DNA of 64,000 nucleotides from Hyphomicrobiales bacterium (GTDB lineage Bacteria; Pseudomonadota; Alphaproteobacteria; Rhizobiales; Rhizobiaceae). The first letter of the stretch is position 1. The number at the start of each line of letters is the position of its first letter. The notes beneath the pieces were generated by a model, which was given only the letters and a program-made list of their open reading frames with translations, was not told the DNA's origin and ran no database searches. Shown one piece after another: positions 8,764 to 16,847 of this stretch. The translations under genes and the position numbers were made by a program. The stretch lies in NCBI GenBank assembly GCA_900466005.1, contig UEGQ01000008.1, forward strand, positions 310,001-374,000. Direction: 5' to 3'.

Positions 8764-9339
8764 ATGAGACATATCCATTGCGGTCATCAGGAACACGGCA
8801 ATCCCTTCTTCCAGGCCATGCGCCATGGCGGCTTCTTCGGCGGACGTCCCGAGGGCGGCCCCCGCGGCCGCGGCGAACGCCGGCGGATGTTCGACGCCGG
8901 CGAGCTTCGGCTCGTGCTGCTGAAGCTGATCGAGGAACAGCCGCGCCACGGCTACGACCTGATCCGCGAGATCGAGACGCTCTCCGGCGGCGCCTATGCG
9001 CCGAGCCCCGGCGTCGTCTATCCGACCCTCACCCTGCTGCTCGATATGGGCCTTTCCGAGGAACAGGCGAGCGAAGGACCGCGCAAGCTGATGGGCATCA
9101 CCGAGGCCGGCCGCCAGCACCTTACCGAACGGGCGGACGAGGTCGAGGTCGCGATGGCGCGGCTGACGGCGCTCGCCCGCCTCTCCGAACGGACCGACGC
9201 CGCTCCGGTGCGCCGGGCCATGCACAACCTGCGCACGGCCCTGCAGGATCGGCTTTCTCAGGAGGGCGCGACGCGCGAGACGCAGCTCGAGGTCGCCCGC
9301 ATCCTCGACGAGGCCGCAAGCAGGATCGAAAGGCTCTGA
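8764..9339 (+). CDS. PadR family regulator with His-rich N-terminus (YqjI-like)
   Basis: The 191-residue transcription factor has a PadR winged helix at about residues 45-120 (RLVLLKLIEEQPRHGYDLIREI, then YPTLTLLLDMGLSEE). A C-terminal dimerisation helix follows. The first 15 residues, MRHIHCGHQEHGNPF, carry four His and one Cys and resemble the metal-binding extension of E. coli YqjI, a nickel-responsive repressor of a siderophore-interacting ferric reductase. The next gene encodes DUF2218, a domain linked to siderophore-interacting proteins, so an iron/nickel role is inferred. GGAACCCGAGAC before 8764 decides this ATG over one at 8731, which overlaps the palindrome. Confidence 0.85.
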   Translation: MRHIHCGHQEHGNPFFQAMRHGGFFGGRPEGGPRGRGERRRMFDAGELRLVLLKLIEEQPRHGYDLIREIETLSGGAYAPSPGVVYPTLTLLLDMGLSEEQASEGPRKLMGITEAGRQHLTERADEVEVAMARLTALARLSERTDAAPVRRAMHNLRTALQDRLSQEGATRETQLEVARILDEAASRIERL

Positions 9340-9341
9340 CC

Positions 9342-9629
9342 ATGGCAAGATCCGTCGCCACGGTGCCGACCGAGAACGGCTGGAAATACCTGCAGCAGCT
9401 CTGCAAGCACTGGAGCCACAAGCTCGATGTCGAGCTCGCCGAGAAGAGCGGAACGGTGCGTTTCGCGGAAGCAACCGCGACGATGAGCGCAGACGAGGTC
9501 GGGCTGACCGTCGTGATCGACGCGGCATCCGACGAGGGTCTGGAGCGGATGAAGGGCGTGGTCGCGAGCCATCTCGACCGCTTCGCCTTCCGCGAGGCGC
9601 CGCTCCCGTTCGAGTGGCGAGCGGCCTGA
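9342..9629 (+). CDS. DUF2218 domain protein
   Basis: This 95-residue soluble protein belongs to a family found alone or fused to FAD-binding siderophore-interacting reductases. TVPTENGWKYLQQLCKHWSHK starts the domain and VVASHLDRFAFREAP ends it. It begins two bases after the padR stop, so the two form an operon. The biochemical activity is unknown; context suggests iron or metal homeostasis. Confidence 0.8.
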   Translation: MARSVATVPTENGWKYLQQLCKHWSHKLDVELAEKSGTVRFAEATATMSADEVGLTVVIDAASDEGLERMKGVVASHLDRFAFREAPLPFEWRAA

Positions 9630-9631
9630 GA

Positions 9632-9687
9632 CGGCCGCTCATCCGGCTGCCAGCGCCTTCTCCCCGCAGGCGGGGGCCGAAGGACGG
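9632..9687. repeat. Degenerate rhizobial REP-like element
   Basis: CTCATCCGGCTGCC followed by CCTTCTCCCCGCAGG and CGGGGG resembles the better copies at 32488-32607 and 58453-58575. The right half has decayed. It starts just after the DUF2218 stop. Confidence 0.5.
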
Positions 9688-9750
9688 TCAGAGACACGGC
9701 TCTGCCCTGGCGAGTTAGGGTGACGGGCAAACGTAAGGAACGCGGTGTTT

Positions 9751-9947
9751 GTGGATCCTCGGGTCAAGCCCGAGGATGACGATCTTTCATGTGTCGCTGG
9801 GCTGCCTCACTGACACATCTGCACGAGTTCCGGCGCTGCTTCGGGTGCCGCATCAGTCTCCTCGATCACTTCACGGAGCCGCAATGCTTCTTGGGCACGA
9901 GCCCCACCCTACACTCAGTCATCCTCGGGCTTGACCCGAGGATCCAC
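9751..9947. repeat. Pair of identical 30-bp palindromic elements in inverted orientation
   Basis: The 30-bp unit at 9751-9780 is itself palindromic around CTCGGGTCAAGCCCGAG. Its exact reverse complement lies at 9918-9947, 137 bp away. A cousin with core ACCCCGGATCAGGCCCGGGGT lies at 10028-10048. These fill the 484-bp gap between DUF2218 and the aminotransferase, in which I see no credible gene. Confidence 0.75.
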
Positions 9948-10113
9948 GCCATCCTCTCGATCGCGCGAGGGCGTCGTCCGTCGCGGGGGGTTTGAGCCCT
10001 TTCGCGGCGCAGACGCGCCGCTGCAGGACCCCGGATCAGGCCCGGGGTGACGCAGGATGCGGTGGCGCACTGGTCGCGCCGGCCTTCGGCATTCTCGAGC
10101 CCCTGCCCGAACC

Positions 10114-11481
10114 TCATTCCGGGCGGTTGTCCTTCAACCAGTCCAGCGCGTTGCGCAGTGTTTCGACCGTCTGGTCGACCTCGGACCGGGAGATTACGAG
10201 CGGCGGCGAGGCGAGCATGCGGTCGCCGGTTGCCCGAAGGATCACGCCGTTCGCCACGCACTGGTTGCGCACCAGCGTGCCGATATCGTCCGGCTTCTCG
10301 AAGCGGCGACGCGTCGCCTTGTCGGCGGTGATCTGCACCGCGCCCATCAGCCCGACATTCACCGCCTCGCCCACCATCTCGTGGTCGGCAAGGCTCCGCC
10401 AGGCCTCGGTGAAATAGGGGCCGATGTCGTCGCGCACCCGCTCGACCAGCCCCTCCTCCTCGATGATCCGGATGTTTTCCAGCGCCGCGGCGGCGCAGAC
10501 CGGATGACCGGAATAGGTGTAGCCGTGGTAGAAATCGCCGAGCTCGCCGATCATCACATCGGCGACGCGGTCGCTGACGATCACCCCGCCGATCGGCAGG
10601 TAGCCGGAGGAAAGCCCCTTGGCGACCGGCGCCAGATCCGGCTCGTAGCCGTAGTGCTGGTGGCCGAACCAGGAGCCGAGCCGCCCGAAGCCGCAGATCA
10701 CCTCGTCGGAGACGAGCAGGATGTTGCGCGCCTTGCAGATACGGGAGATTTCCGGCCAGTAGGTCTCCGGCGGGACGATGACGCCGCCCGCCCCTTGGAT
10801 CGGCTCGGCGACGAAGGCGGCGACGTTCTCCTCACCGAGCTCGTCGATCTTCGCTTCCAGCTCGCGGGCGACCTTCAGGCCGAATTCCTCGGGCGAAAGA
10901 TTGCCGCCCTCGGCATACCAGTAGGGCTGGCCGATGTGATGGATACCGGGGATCGGCAGGTTGCCCTGCTCGTGCATCCACTGCATGCCGCCGAGCGAAG
11001 CACCGGCGACGGTGGAGCCGTGATAGGCGTTCTTCCGCGCGATCACCTGCGTCTTGGTTTCATGGCCGAGCACCTTCCAGTAGACCCGCGCCATGCGGAA
11101 CCAGGTATCCGAAGCTTCCGACCCGGAATTGGTGAAGAAGACGTGGTTGAGCGTCGGGCCGGCATGGCTTGCGATCTTCTGAGCGAGCAGCGTGGTCGGC
11201 GGCGTCGTCGTTCCGAAGAAGGTGTTGTAGTAGGGAAGCTCCTGCATCTGGCGATAGGCGGCTTCCGCGATCTCGTTGCGGCCGTAGCCGACATTGACGC
11301 ACCAGAGGCCGGCGAAGGCGTCCAGATACTTCTTGCCGTTCTGGTCCCAGATGTTGACGCCCTCCGCCCGGTGGATGATGCGCGTGCCGTCCGCATTGAG
11401 CTTCTTCATGTCGGAGAAGGGATGCAGATGGTGGGCGGCGTCGATGGCGCCGAGATTGGAATGGGCGACGGGCTTGTTCAT
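10114..11481 (-). CDS. Class III aminotransferase, putrescine/omega-amino acid:pyruvate type
   Basis: This 455-residue PLP enzyme resembles SpuC-like polyamine:pyruvate aminotransferases. The substrate region DAFAGLWCVNVGYGR, the cofactor-binding NSGSEASDTWFRMAR, the aspartate in LLVSDEVICGFGR and the Schiff-base lysine in PVAKGLSSGYLPIGG are all present. It is divergent from a glutamine-synthetase-like gene of the gamma-glutamylputrescine synthetase branch, so the pair plausibly handles putrescine or related amines. A hairpin lies between them. Exact substrate is inferred only. Confidence 0.87.
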   Translation of the reverse strand: MNKPVAHSNLGAIDAAHHLHPFSDMKKLNADGTRIIHRAEGVNIWDQNGKKYLDAFAGLWCVNVGYGRNEIAEAAYRQMQELPYYNTFFGTTTPPTTLLAQKIASHAGPTLNHVFFTNSGSEASDTWFRMARVYWKVLGHETKTQVIARKNAYHGSTVAGASLGGMQWMHEQGNLPIPGIHHIGQPYWYAEGGNLSPEEFGLKVARELEAKIDELGEENVAAFVAEPIQGAGGVIVPPETYWPEISRICKARNILLVSDEVICGFGRLGSWFGHQHYGYEPDLAPVAKGLSSGYLPIGGVIVSDRVADVMIGELGDFYHGYTYSGHPVCAAAALENIRIIEEEGLVERVRDDIGPYFTEAWRSLADHEMVGEAVNVGLMGAVQITADKATRRRFEKPDDIGTLVRNQCVANGVILRATGDRMLASPPLVISRSEVDQTVETLRNALDWLKDNRPE

Positions 11482-11533
11482 GGCGACAGTCCTGTTTGCA
11501 GGCCGCCCTGTTAGCAGACCGCAAGACCGAATA

Positions 11534-11557
11534 CGGGCAGGCCCTGCGGCCTGCCCG
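11534..11557. promoter_or_regulatory. Perfect hairpin in divergent aminotransferase/synthetase spacer
   Basis: CGGGCAGGCC and GGCCTGCCCG form a perfect 10-bp stem with a 4-nt loop CTGC, in the 223-bp divergent spacer. It could be an operator for both genes or a leader structure. No U-tract follows on either strand. Confidence 0.4.
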
Positions 11558-11704
11558 GCATACGTCTCGCAGCCTTGCCTGATTGAAAGGCGGAACGTTA
11601 TCGGCTACGAAGATGACCTTCCGGAATGCGTTTGGCAAGGGCGTCGATTTGCCTGCCTCCCCGCCCCCGATCATCCCTTCAGCCGAACCGGCGAGAGCTT
11701 TTTC

Positions 11705-13063
11705 ATGACGAATGTTTCCCAGGCCGCCCTCCACCCCGCAGCCGATCCCTCCGCACGCATCGAAGTCCTGCTCGTCGGCATGAACGGCGACCTGCGCGGC
11801 AAGATGATCCCGCTCGGCGCCGAGGAGAAGGTCTGGAAGACCACCGTCCGCCTGCCCGCCTCCACCCAGTCGCTCGACATCTGGGGTGATGACAACGACG
11901 ACATCACCAGGATCTCGCTGACGCTCGGCGACCCGGACGGCATTCTCTTCGCCGACCGGAAATCGCTGACCACGCTGCCTTGGGGACCAACCGGCTCCAA
12001 GCAGGTCCTCGCCACAATGCACACGCTGGATGGCGACCCGCATTTCATCTGCCCGCGTGCCATCCTCGCCAATGTCCTGAAGCGTTTCGAGGAACGCGGC
12101 CTGACCCCGGTCGTGGCGACCGAGCTGGAATTCTATGTCGTCGAGCCTGACTTCCGCGAAACCGGCAAGCCCATGCCACCAAAGGCTCTGGTGATGAACG
12201 GCGAGGTCGAGGGCTTCCAGCTTTACGACATGCGGGCAACCGCCGCGATGGAGGACTTCCTCACGACGGTGCGCCGCTACTGTGACGATATGGGCCTGCC
12301 GGCCGACGCGACGACCGCCGAGTTCGGCCCCGGCCAGTTCGAGGTCAATCTCCTGCACAAGGCGGATGCCATGGCCGCCGCCGACGACTGCATCTATCTG
12401 AAGCGCGTCGTCGATTTCGCCGCCCGTCGCCACGGCCTCAAGGCCACCTGTATGGCAAAGCCCTATGGCGACCAGGCCGGCTCCGGCCTGCACGTCCATG
12501 CGAGCATCATCGACAGGGACGGGAAGAACATCCTCGACGCGAACGGCGGCGATCCGGTGCGGCTCAAATCGGTGACTGCGGGCATGCTGAAGACCATGCA
12601 GGACGCACAGCTGATCTTCGCGCCCTTTGCCAATTCCTACCGCCGCTTCCAGCCGGGCTCGTTCGCCCCCGACAAGGTCGACTGGGGCTTCGGCAACCGC
12701 GGCACGGCGATCCGCATTCCGGACAAGGATGGTCCCGCCGCCCGCGTCGAGCACCGCGTCGCCGGCGCCGACGCCAACCCGCACCTCCTGCTCGCCGCGA
12801 TCCTCGGCGGCATCCTGCTCGGTCTCGACGAAAACCTCGATCCCGGCCCGGTCACCACACCCGACAGCGCGCCGGAAAACCCGGACATGCTGACCCATGA
12901 TTTCCTGACCGCGGTCGACCGGTTCCGCAACTCATCCTTCATCGCCGACGTCTTCGGCGCCGAATACCAGCGGATCTACGGCGACACCAAACGCAAGGAA
13001 GCGATCACTTATCTGCGGACCGTCTCGAGCTTCGACTACCAGACCTATCTGCCGCGGATCTGA
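11705..13063 (+). CDS. Glutamine synthetase family protein (gamma-glutamylputrescine synthetase-like)
   Basis: The 452-residue ATP-dependent ligase has an N-terminal beta-grasp domain (about 15-110) and the GS catalytic domain. Visible metal and substrate motifs are ATELEFYVVEP, EFGPGQFEVNLLH, the catalytic GSGLHVHASI and FANSYRRFQPGSFAP, then RVEHRVAGADANPHLLLAAIL. The lack of a canonical adenylylation tail and the length separate it from GlnA and place it near PuuA-type enzymes. Its divergent neighbour is an amine:pyruvate aminotransferase. The ATG at 11705 follows the inter-gene hairpin and heads a normal-length product. Confidence 0.87.
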   Translation: MTNVSQAALHPAADPSARIEVLLVGMNGDLRGKMIPLGAEEKVWKTTVRLPASTQSLDIWGDDNDDITRISLTLGDPDGILFADRKSLTTLPWGPTGSKQVLATMHTLDGDPHFICPRAILANVLKRFEERGLTPVVATELEFYVVEPDFRETGKPMPPKALVMNGEVEGFQLYDMRATAAMEDFLTTVRRYCDDMGLPADATTAEFGPGQFEVNLLHKADAMAAADDCIYLKRVVDFAARRHGLKATCMAKPYGDQAGSGLHVHASIIDRDGKNILDANGGDPVRLKSVTAGMLKTMQDAQLIFAPFANSYRRFQPGSFAPDKVDWGFGNRGTAIRIPDKDGPAARVEHRVAGADANPHLLLAAILGGILLGLDENLDPGPVTTPDSAPENPDMLTHDFLTAVDRFRNSSFIADVFGAEYQRIYGDTKRKEAITYLRTVSSFDYQTYLPRI

Positions 13064-13228
13064 GCCGGCAATCCAGCTTCCTGCGACAAGAACTGACAAA
13101 CCGTCCGCGGCACGAGCAACCGTGTGGCGCACCGGCACCATGACGGCGAATAGCGTTGGGGGGAGGATTGCGCGCCCACGCTTCAGAACATAGAGAAAAT
13201 AACATAATTCATTGAAAGGAATCGTTTG

Positions 13229-13891
13229 ATGACCAAGAATTTTGCCTGGGTATTCGTATTAGCGGCCATGGCGACGCCGGCGGCAGCCGCGGACATGTCG
13301 GCGTCTCTGGAAGAGCCGGTTTCCAGCGACTGGTCCGGCTTCTATCTCGGCGCACATGCCGGTGGTGCCAAATCGATCATCGACTGGACCTTCGCCGGCC
13401 TCGGAACGACGGCGGATCACGAGGGCGACGGCGCCTTCGGCGGCGCGCAGGCCGGCTACAACTTCCAGTCCGGCAACTGGGTCTTCGGCGCAGAAGCCGA
13501 TATTTCGGCCTCCGGCATCAAGGGCGACACGGCCTGCCCCAACCCGGCCTTCACCTGCTCCAGCGACGCCAAGTGGCTCTCCACGGTTCGCGGCCGCGTC
13601 GGCTACAGCTTCGACAACCTGCTGGTCTACGGCACCGGCGGTCTTGGCATCGGCCAGTTCGAGATGAGCACCGACGACGGAGCGGGCGACAACGGCGGTG
13701 ACAGCCGCACCAAAACCGGCTGGGTTGCCGGTGCCGGCATCGAATACGCAATCTCGCCGCGCTGGTCGGTCAAGGCGGAATACATGTATTACGACTTCGG
13801 CAGCGCGAGGTACGGGGTTTACCCGACGCAAGACGCGGACATCGACCAGCGATTCCACACCGGCAAGATCGGCGTGAACTTCAGGTTCTGA
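13229..13891 (+). CDS. Omp25/31-family outer-membrane beta-barrel protein, copy 1
   Basis: The 220-residue protein has a cleavable signal (about 1-22, ending TPAAAAD). A small eight-stranded barrel follows, starting WSGFYLGAHAGGAKS and ending with the terminal strand FHTGKIGVNFRF, whose last Phe is the barrel-assembly signature. GAQAGYNFQSGNWVFGAEADI and KAEYMYYDFG are family hallmarks. A loop has two Cys (ACPNPAFTC) that could form a disulfide. AAAGGA precedes the ATG; a TTG one codon upstream is less likely. A terminator follows, so it is transcribed apart from its paralogue. Confidence 0.9.
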   Translation: MTKNFAWVFVLAAMATPAAAADMSASLEEPVSSDWSGFYLGAHAGGAKSIIDWTFAGLGTTADHEGDGAFGGAQAGYNFQSGNWVFGAEADISASGIKGDTACPNPAFTCSSDAKWLSTVRGRVGYSFDNLLVYGTGGLGIGQFEMSTDDGAGDNGGDSRTKTGWVAGAGIEYAISPRWSVKAEYMYYDFGSARYGVYPTQDADIDQRFHTGKIGVNFRF

Positions 13892-13917
13892 TCGCGCAGC
13901 GATTGTCTAGTCTCAAG

Positions 13918-13945
13918 GAGCCGCCTTCCAAGGGCGGCTCTTTTT
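13918..13945 (+). terminator. Rho-independent terminator of omp copy 1
   Basis: GAGCCGCC and GGGCGGCTC pair around a short loop and are followed directly by TTTTT. Confidence 0.9.
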
Positions 13946-14114
13946 CTATGCGGTGCTGTACACCCGCATCGCGCCATCCAGAGTTGACAGATATCAATGA
14001 TATGCGCCCTCGTGTTGCACTTTGGATACGCAACCATAAATAGCGCATCCTCGAATTGCCCGCGCGTACATCATCATATAGAAATATGCGGGTATCAGCG
14101 AGAGGGACGATGCA

Positions 14115-14774
14115 ATGATCAGGCAGTTCGCACGCGCATTCCTGTTTGCGGCCATGGTAACACCGGCAACCGCGGCCGACATGTCCGCTCCTCTGGAGGT
14201 GCCGGTCTCCAGCGACTGGTCCGGCTTCTACCTCGGCGCTCATCTCGGTGGCGGCAAGTCGATCATCGACTGGACCTATGATCTCGGCGGCACCGCGGAC
14301 CACGAGGGCGACGGGATTCTGGGCGGCGCGCAGGCCGGCTACAACTTCCAGTCCGGCAACTGGGTCTTCGGCGCCGAAGCCGACATTTCCGCCTCCGGCA
14401 TCGAGGGCGACACCGACTGCCCGAACCCGGCCTTCACCTGCTCCAGCGACGCCAAATGGCTTTCCACGGTTCGCGGTCGCGTCGGCTACAGCTTCGACAA
14501 ACTACTGGTCTACGGCACCGGTGGTCTCGGCATCGGCCGGTTCGAGATGAGCACGAACAATGGTGCAGGCACGAGCGGCAGCACCACCAAGACCGATACC
14601 GGCTGGGTCGCCGGTGCGGGCGTCGAATATGCCATTTCGCCGCGCTGGTCGGTCAAGGCCGAATACATGTATTACGACTTCGGCAAGACCAGCTACGAGG
14701 TCGACGGCGGGCTCGGCATCGAAGTCGACCAGCGCTACCACACCGGCAAGATCGGCGTGAACTTCAAGTTCTGA
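14115..14774 (+). CDS. Omp25/31-family outer-membrane beta-barrel protein, copy 2
   Basis: This 219-residue tandem paralogue of the preceding gene is near-identical through the signal-proximal region, the GAQAGYNFQSGNWVFGAEAD strand, the two-Cys loop and the C-terminal strand YHTGKIGVNFKF. It differs mainly in the last extracellular loops, for example DGGLGIEVDQ in place of the corresponding Tyr/Asp-rich segment. The upstream spacer (13946-14114) is unlike that of copy 1, so the two genes are probably regulated separately. GAGAGGG lies upstream of the ATG. Confidence 0.9.
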   Translation: MIRQFARAFLFAAMVTPATAADMSAPLEVPVSSDWSGFYLGAHLGGGKSIIDWTYDLGGTADHEGDGILGGAQAGYNFQSGNWVFGAEADISASGIEGDTDCPNPAFTCSSDAKWLSTVRGRVGYSFDKLLVYGTGGLGIGRFEMSTNNGAGTSGSTTKTDTGWVAGAGVEYAISPRWSVKAEYMYYDFGKTSYEVDGGLGIEVDQRYHTGKIGVNFKF

Positions 14775-14803
14775 CGGACGCAACGTCGGGTGCGAGACAT
14801 ATG

Positions 14804-14830
14804 GAGCCGCCTTTCAGGGGCGGCTCTTTT
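14804..14830 (+). terminator. Rho-independent terminator of omp copy 2
   Basis: The GAGCCGCC / GGGCGGCTC hairpin is the same as after copy 1 and is followed by TTTT. It shows that the duplicated unit included the terminator. Confidence 0.88.
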
Positions 14831-14851
14831 CGTATGGGGCACCTTCTTGTC

Positions 14852-15763
14852 TCACGCGCCGGCCGCAGGCTCCGGCGCCAGCACCAGGAGTTCGCCCGGA
14901 TGGATCCGCACCTCCAGCCGGTCAGGCATGCGCACCAGCTCGCCGTCCACCACACAACGTGCCCCTCGCGGATGCCTTGGAAAATGCAGGCGTATCGTCT
15001 CGGCGGTCGCCGCGGTGACGGCAGCATTCTCCTTCATGCGGCCGCGGGCGATATCGAAGGCGAGCTTCGCCACGCCCCAGGGTTCGAGAGCGTCGGTGAG
15101 ATAGACGCCGAGCCTGCCGCCGGTCAGCTCGTCGGCGAAGAAGAGCGGCCTCTCTCCGAACGGATTGTTGGAGATCGAGATCGCCGAGACGATGCGACGC
15201 TCGCTGCGACCGTCGTGGTCGATGTCGAAGACGACCTCGAAGCGCGGCGGCTTCAGCATGACGCCGAGTGCGGCGCGTGCACTCGCCGCGATCTTGCCGA
15301 GGCGCGAGGCATAGGTCTTCGCGTCGCGCATCCGGACCATGCGGGCGTGGAGGCCGGCGGAAAACTGATGCACGAAGGGCCGGCCGTTGACCGAGGCGAT
15401 GTCGACGGCACGGACCGGGCTTGCCGCCAGGGTCTCCAGTGCGCCACGAAGATCGAGCGGGATCCGCAGCGAACGGGCGAAGAGGTTCATCGTGCCGGCC
15501 GGCACCACCCCGAGCGGCAGGCCCGCCTTCCAGGCGACGCCGGCGGCCGCCGAGATGGTGCCGTCGCCGCCGCCGGCAATCAGCGCGTCGGCATCGCGCA
15601 CCGCCGCCGCAAGAGCCGGCAGGATCTCGCTTCCGCTGACGACGATGCATTCGAGCTCATGCCCTCGGGCCGAAAAGATCCCGGTCGCCATTGCACAGAC
15701 CTCGGCCATGTCCGCGGCCTTGAAAGTCCCGCCGTCGCGGTTGAAGATGGCCTTGATCCGCAT
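14852..15763 (-). CDS. Diacylglycerol/lipid kinase family protein (DagK catalytic domain)
   Basis: The 303-residue cytosolic or membrane-associated kinase phosphorylates a lipid such as diacylglycerol or sphingosine-like substrates. The nucleotide-binding GGGDGT is at residues 64-69, followed by PLGVVPAGTMNLFARSL, which is typical of the family. The C-terminal beta domain includes VDGELVRMPDRLEV. The opening MRIKAIFNRDGG is a normal start for the fold. The substrate is not determinable from sequence. Confidence 0.85.
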   Translation of the reverse strand: MRIKAIFNRDGGTFKAADMAEVCAMATGIFSARGHELECIVVSGSEILPALAAAVRDADALIAGGGDGTISAAAGVAWKAGLPLGVVPAGTMNLFARSLRIPLDLRGALETLAASPVRAVDIASVNGRPFVHQFSAGLHARMVRMRDAKTYASRLGKIAASARAALGVMLKPPRFEVVFDIDHDGRSERRIVSAISISNNPFGERPLFFADELTGGRLGVYLTDALEPWGVAKLAFDIARGRMKENAAVTAATAETIRLHFPRHPRGARCVVDGELVRMPDRLEVRIHPGELLVLAPEPAAGA

Positions 15764-15799
15764 GGCCTCCGCTCTCCGAGAGCCCTGTTTCCGAACGTT

Positions 15800-16219
15800 T
15801 CATTCCTCCGGCGATGCGAGACAGGGATCGAGCATGATCCGCCGCGCACCGTACCGGGCGTAGCCGCCGGCAAAGAGAACGGTGTCGCCGACATGCCGCC
15901 CTTCCTTGCTGTAGGTGACGCACATCACCTGCACGTCCTGCTCCTCGCACATCACCAGATAGGCGAGCGTTCCGTCCCATTGTACCGCCGCCAGCCGGCC
16001 GGTTATCGTCAGCGTGATCCGGTCGTCGGTCGCCGGCGCGTGATCGATCCAGCGCTTTATGGTCTCGCAGGTCGCCGGGCGGTCGGCATAGCCCTCGCCC
16101 ATCCTGAACGGCCCTTCGGGATCGATCAGCGACTCCCCACGGAGAGCCGAAGTGGATCCGGCGAGGATCAGGATCGCGGCGGCAAGGCTTGCCGGAACAC
16201 GACGGTACGATGGAAACAC
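15800..16219 (-). CDS. Secreted hypothetical protein (139 aa)
   Basis: I do not recognise the family. The N-terminus is a signal peptide (RRVPASLAAAILILAGSTSALRG). The mature part has four Cys (TCETIKRW, VMCEEQ, VMCVTY, DPCLA), suggesting two periplasmic disulfides. It contains short beta-rich runs such as RITLTITGRLAAVQW and could be an OB-like small fold. It lies just upstream of the lipid kinase on the same strand with a 36-bp gap, so co-transcription is possible. Confidence 0.65.
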   Translation of the reverse strand: MFPSYRRVPASLAAAILILAGSTSALRGESLIDPEGPFRMGEGYADRPATCETIKRWIDHAPATDDRITLTITGRLAAVQWDGTLAYLVMCEEQDVQVMCVTYSKEGRHVGDTVLFAGGYARYGARRIMLDPCLASPEE

Positions 16220-16304
16220 GAAGACCTGCCTTCCGGTTTGGTTGGACCGTTCAGACTACCGCCCCTGATTCGCACCTTTTTGAGGCCGGCCACGAAACAG
16301 GACG

Positions 16305-16721
16305 TCAGGCAGCCGAGGCGGATCTTGCCGGCGCGACCTCTTCCGCCTCGTCGCCGGGGTTGACCAGAAGGCGCGTGCCGTTGCGACAGACGACGTGTGT
16401 CTCGCCCCATTGCAGGAGCGCCTGCACCACCGGTTCGAGGCTGCGGCCGAGCGGCGTCAGCGCATAGTCCACCCTCGGCGGGACGACCGGAAACACCGTC
16501 CGCGAGACGATCCCCGCCTCCTCCATCTCGCGAAGCTGCTTGGTCAGCATCCGCTGGGTGACGGAGGAAAGACGGCGCTGCAACTCGCTGAAACGCAAGG
16601 TGCCTTCGGTGATGAGGTGATAGAGGATCACGCCCTTCCACTTGCCGTCGAGCAGGCTCAGCGTCGATTCGACCGGGCAGCCGGGAAAGTTGTTGGTGAG
16701 CTTGGCGCGTGGTCGGGACAT
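16305..16721 (-). CDS. HxlR/MarR-like winged-helix regulator
   Basis: The 138-residue repressor shows the HxlR signature: CPVESTLSLLDGKWKGVILYHL, then RFSELQRRLSSVTQRMLTKQLREME, then YALTPLGRSLEPVV. Cys at residue 15 or so (FPGCPVE) is the conserved redox or electrophile sensor position. It is divergent from a quinone-reductase-like gene with a 126-bp spacer, the standard arrangement for HxlR regulators controlling electrophile-detoxifying reductases. Confidence 0.88.
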   Translation of the reverse strand: MSRPRAKLTNNFPGCPVESTLSLLDGKWKGVILYHLITEGTLRFSELQRRLSSVTQRMLTKQLREMEEAGIVSRTVFPVVPPRVDYALTPLGRSLEPVVQALLQWGETHVVCRNGTRLLVNPGDEAEEVAPARSASAA

Positions 16722-16750
16722 GGACAGTATCCTTTTTGATCCTACGTACA

Positions 16751-16768
16751 GTTTCGGTCGGTAGAAAC
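16751..16768. promoter_or_regulatory. Candidate HxlR operator
   Basis: GTTTC and GAAAC form an inverted repeat with 8-nt spacing inside the divergent hxlR/oxidoreductase spacer. The assignment rests on position and symmetry only. Confidence 0.35.
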
Positions 16769-16847
16769 ACAAAATGTGCATTCTTGTCGCCGCCGTCCAT
16801 ATGTATCAATTAGACGGCGTGCATCAATCCAGACAGGAGAACGCCCC

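Noticed and set aside
9751..10048. CRISPR array
   Set aside because: The repeats are two inverted copies plus one relative, with no regular spacers and no cas genes.
10057..11514. A 485-codon plus-strand frame opposite the aminotransferase
   Set aside because: The minus-strand product is a clear class III aminotransferase; the plus frame is composition-driven.
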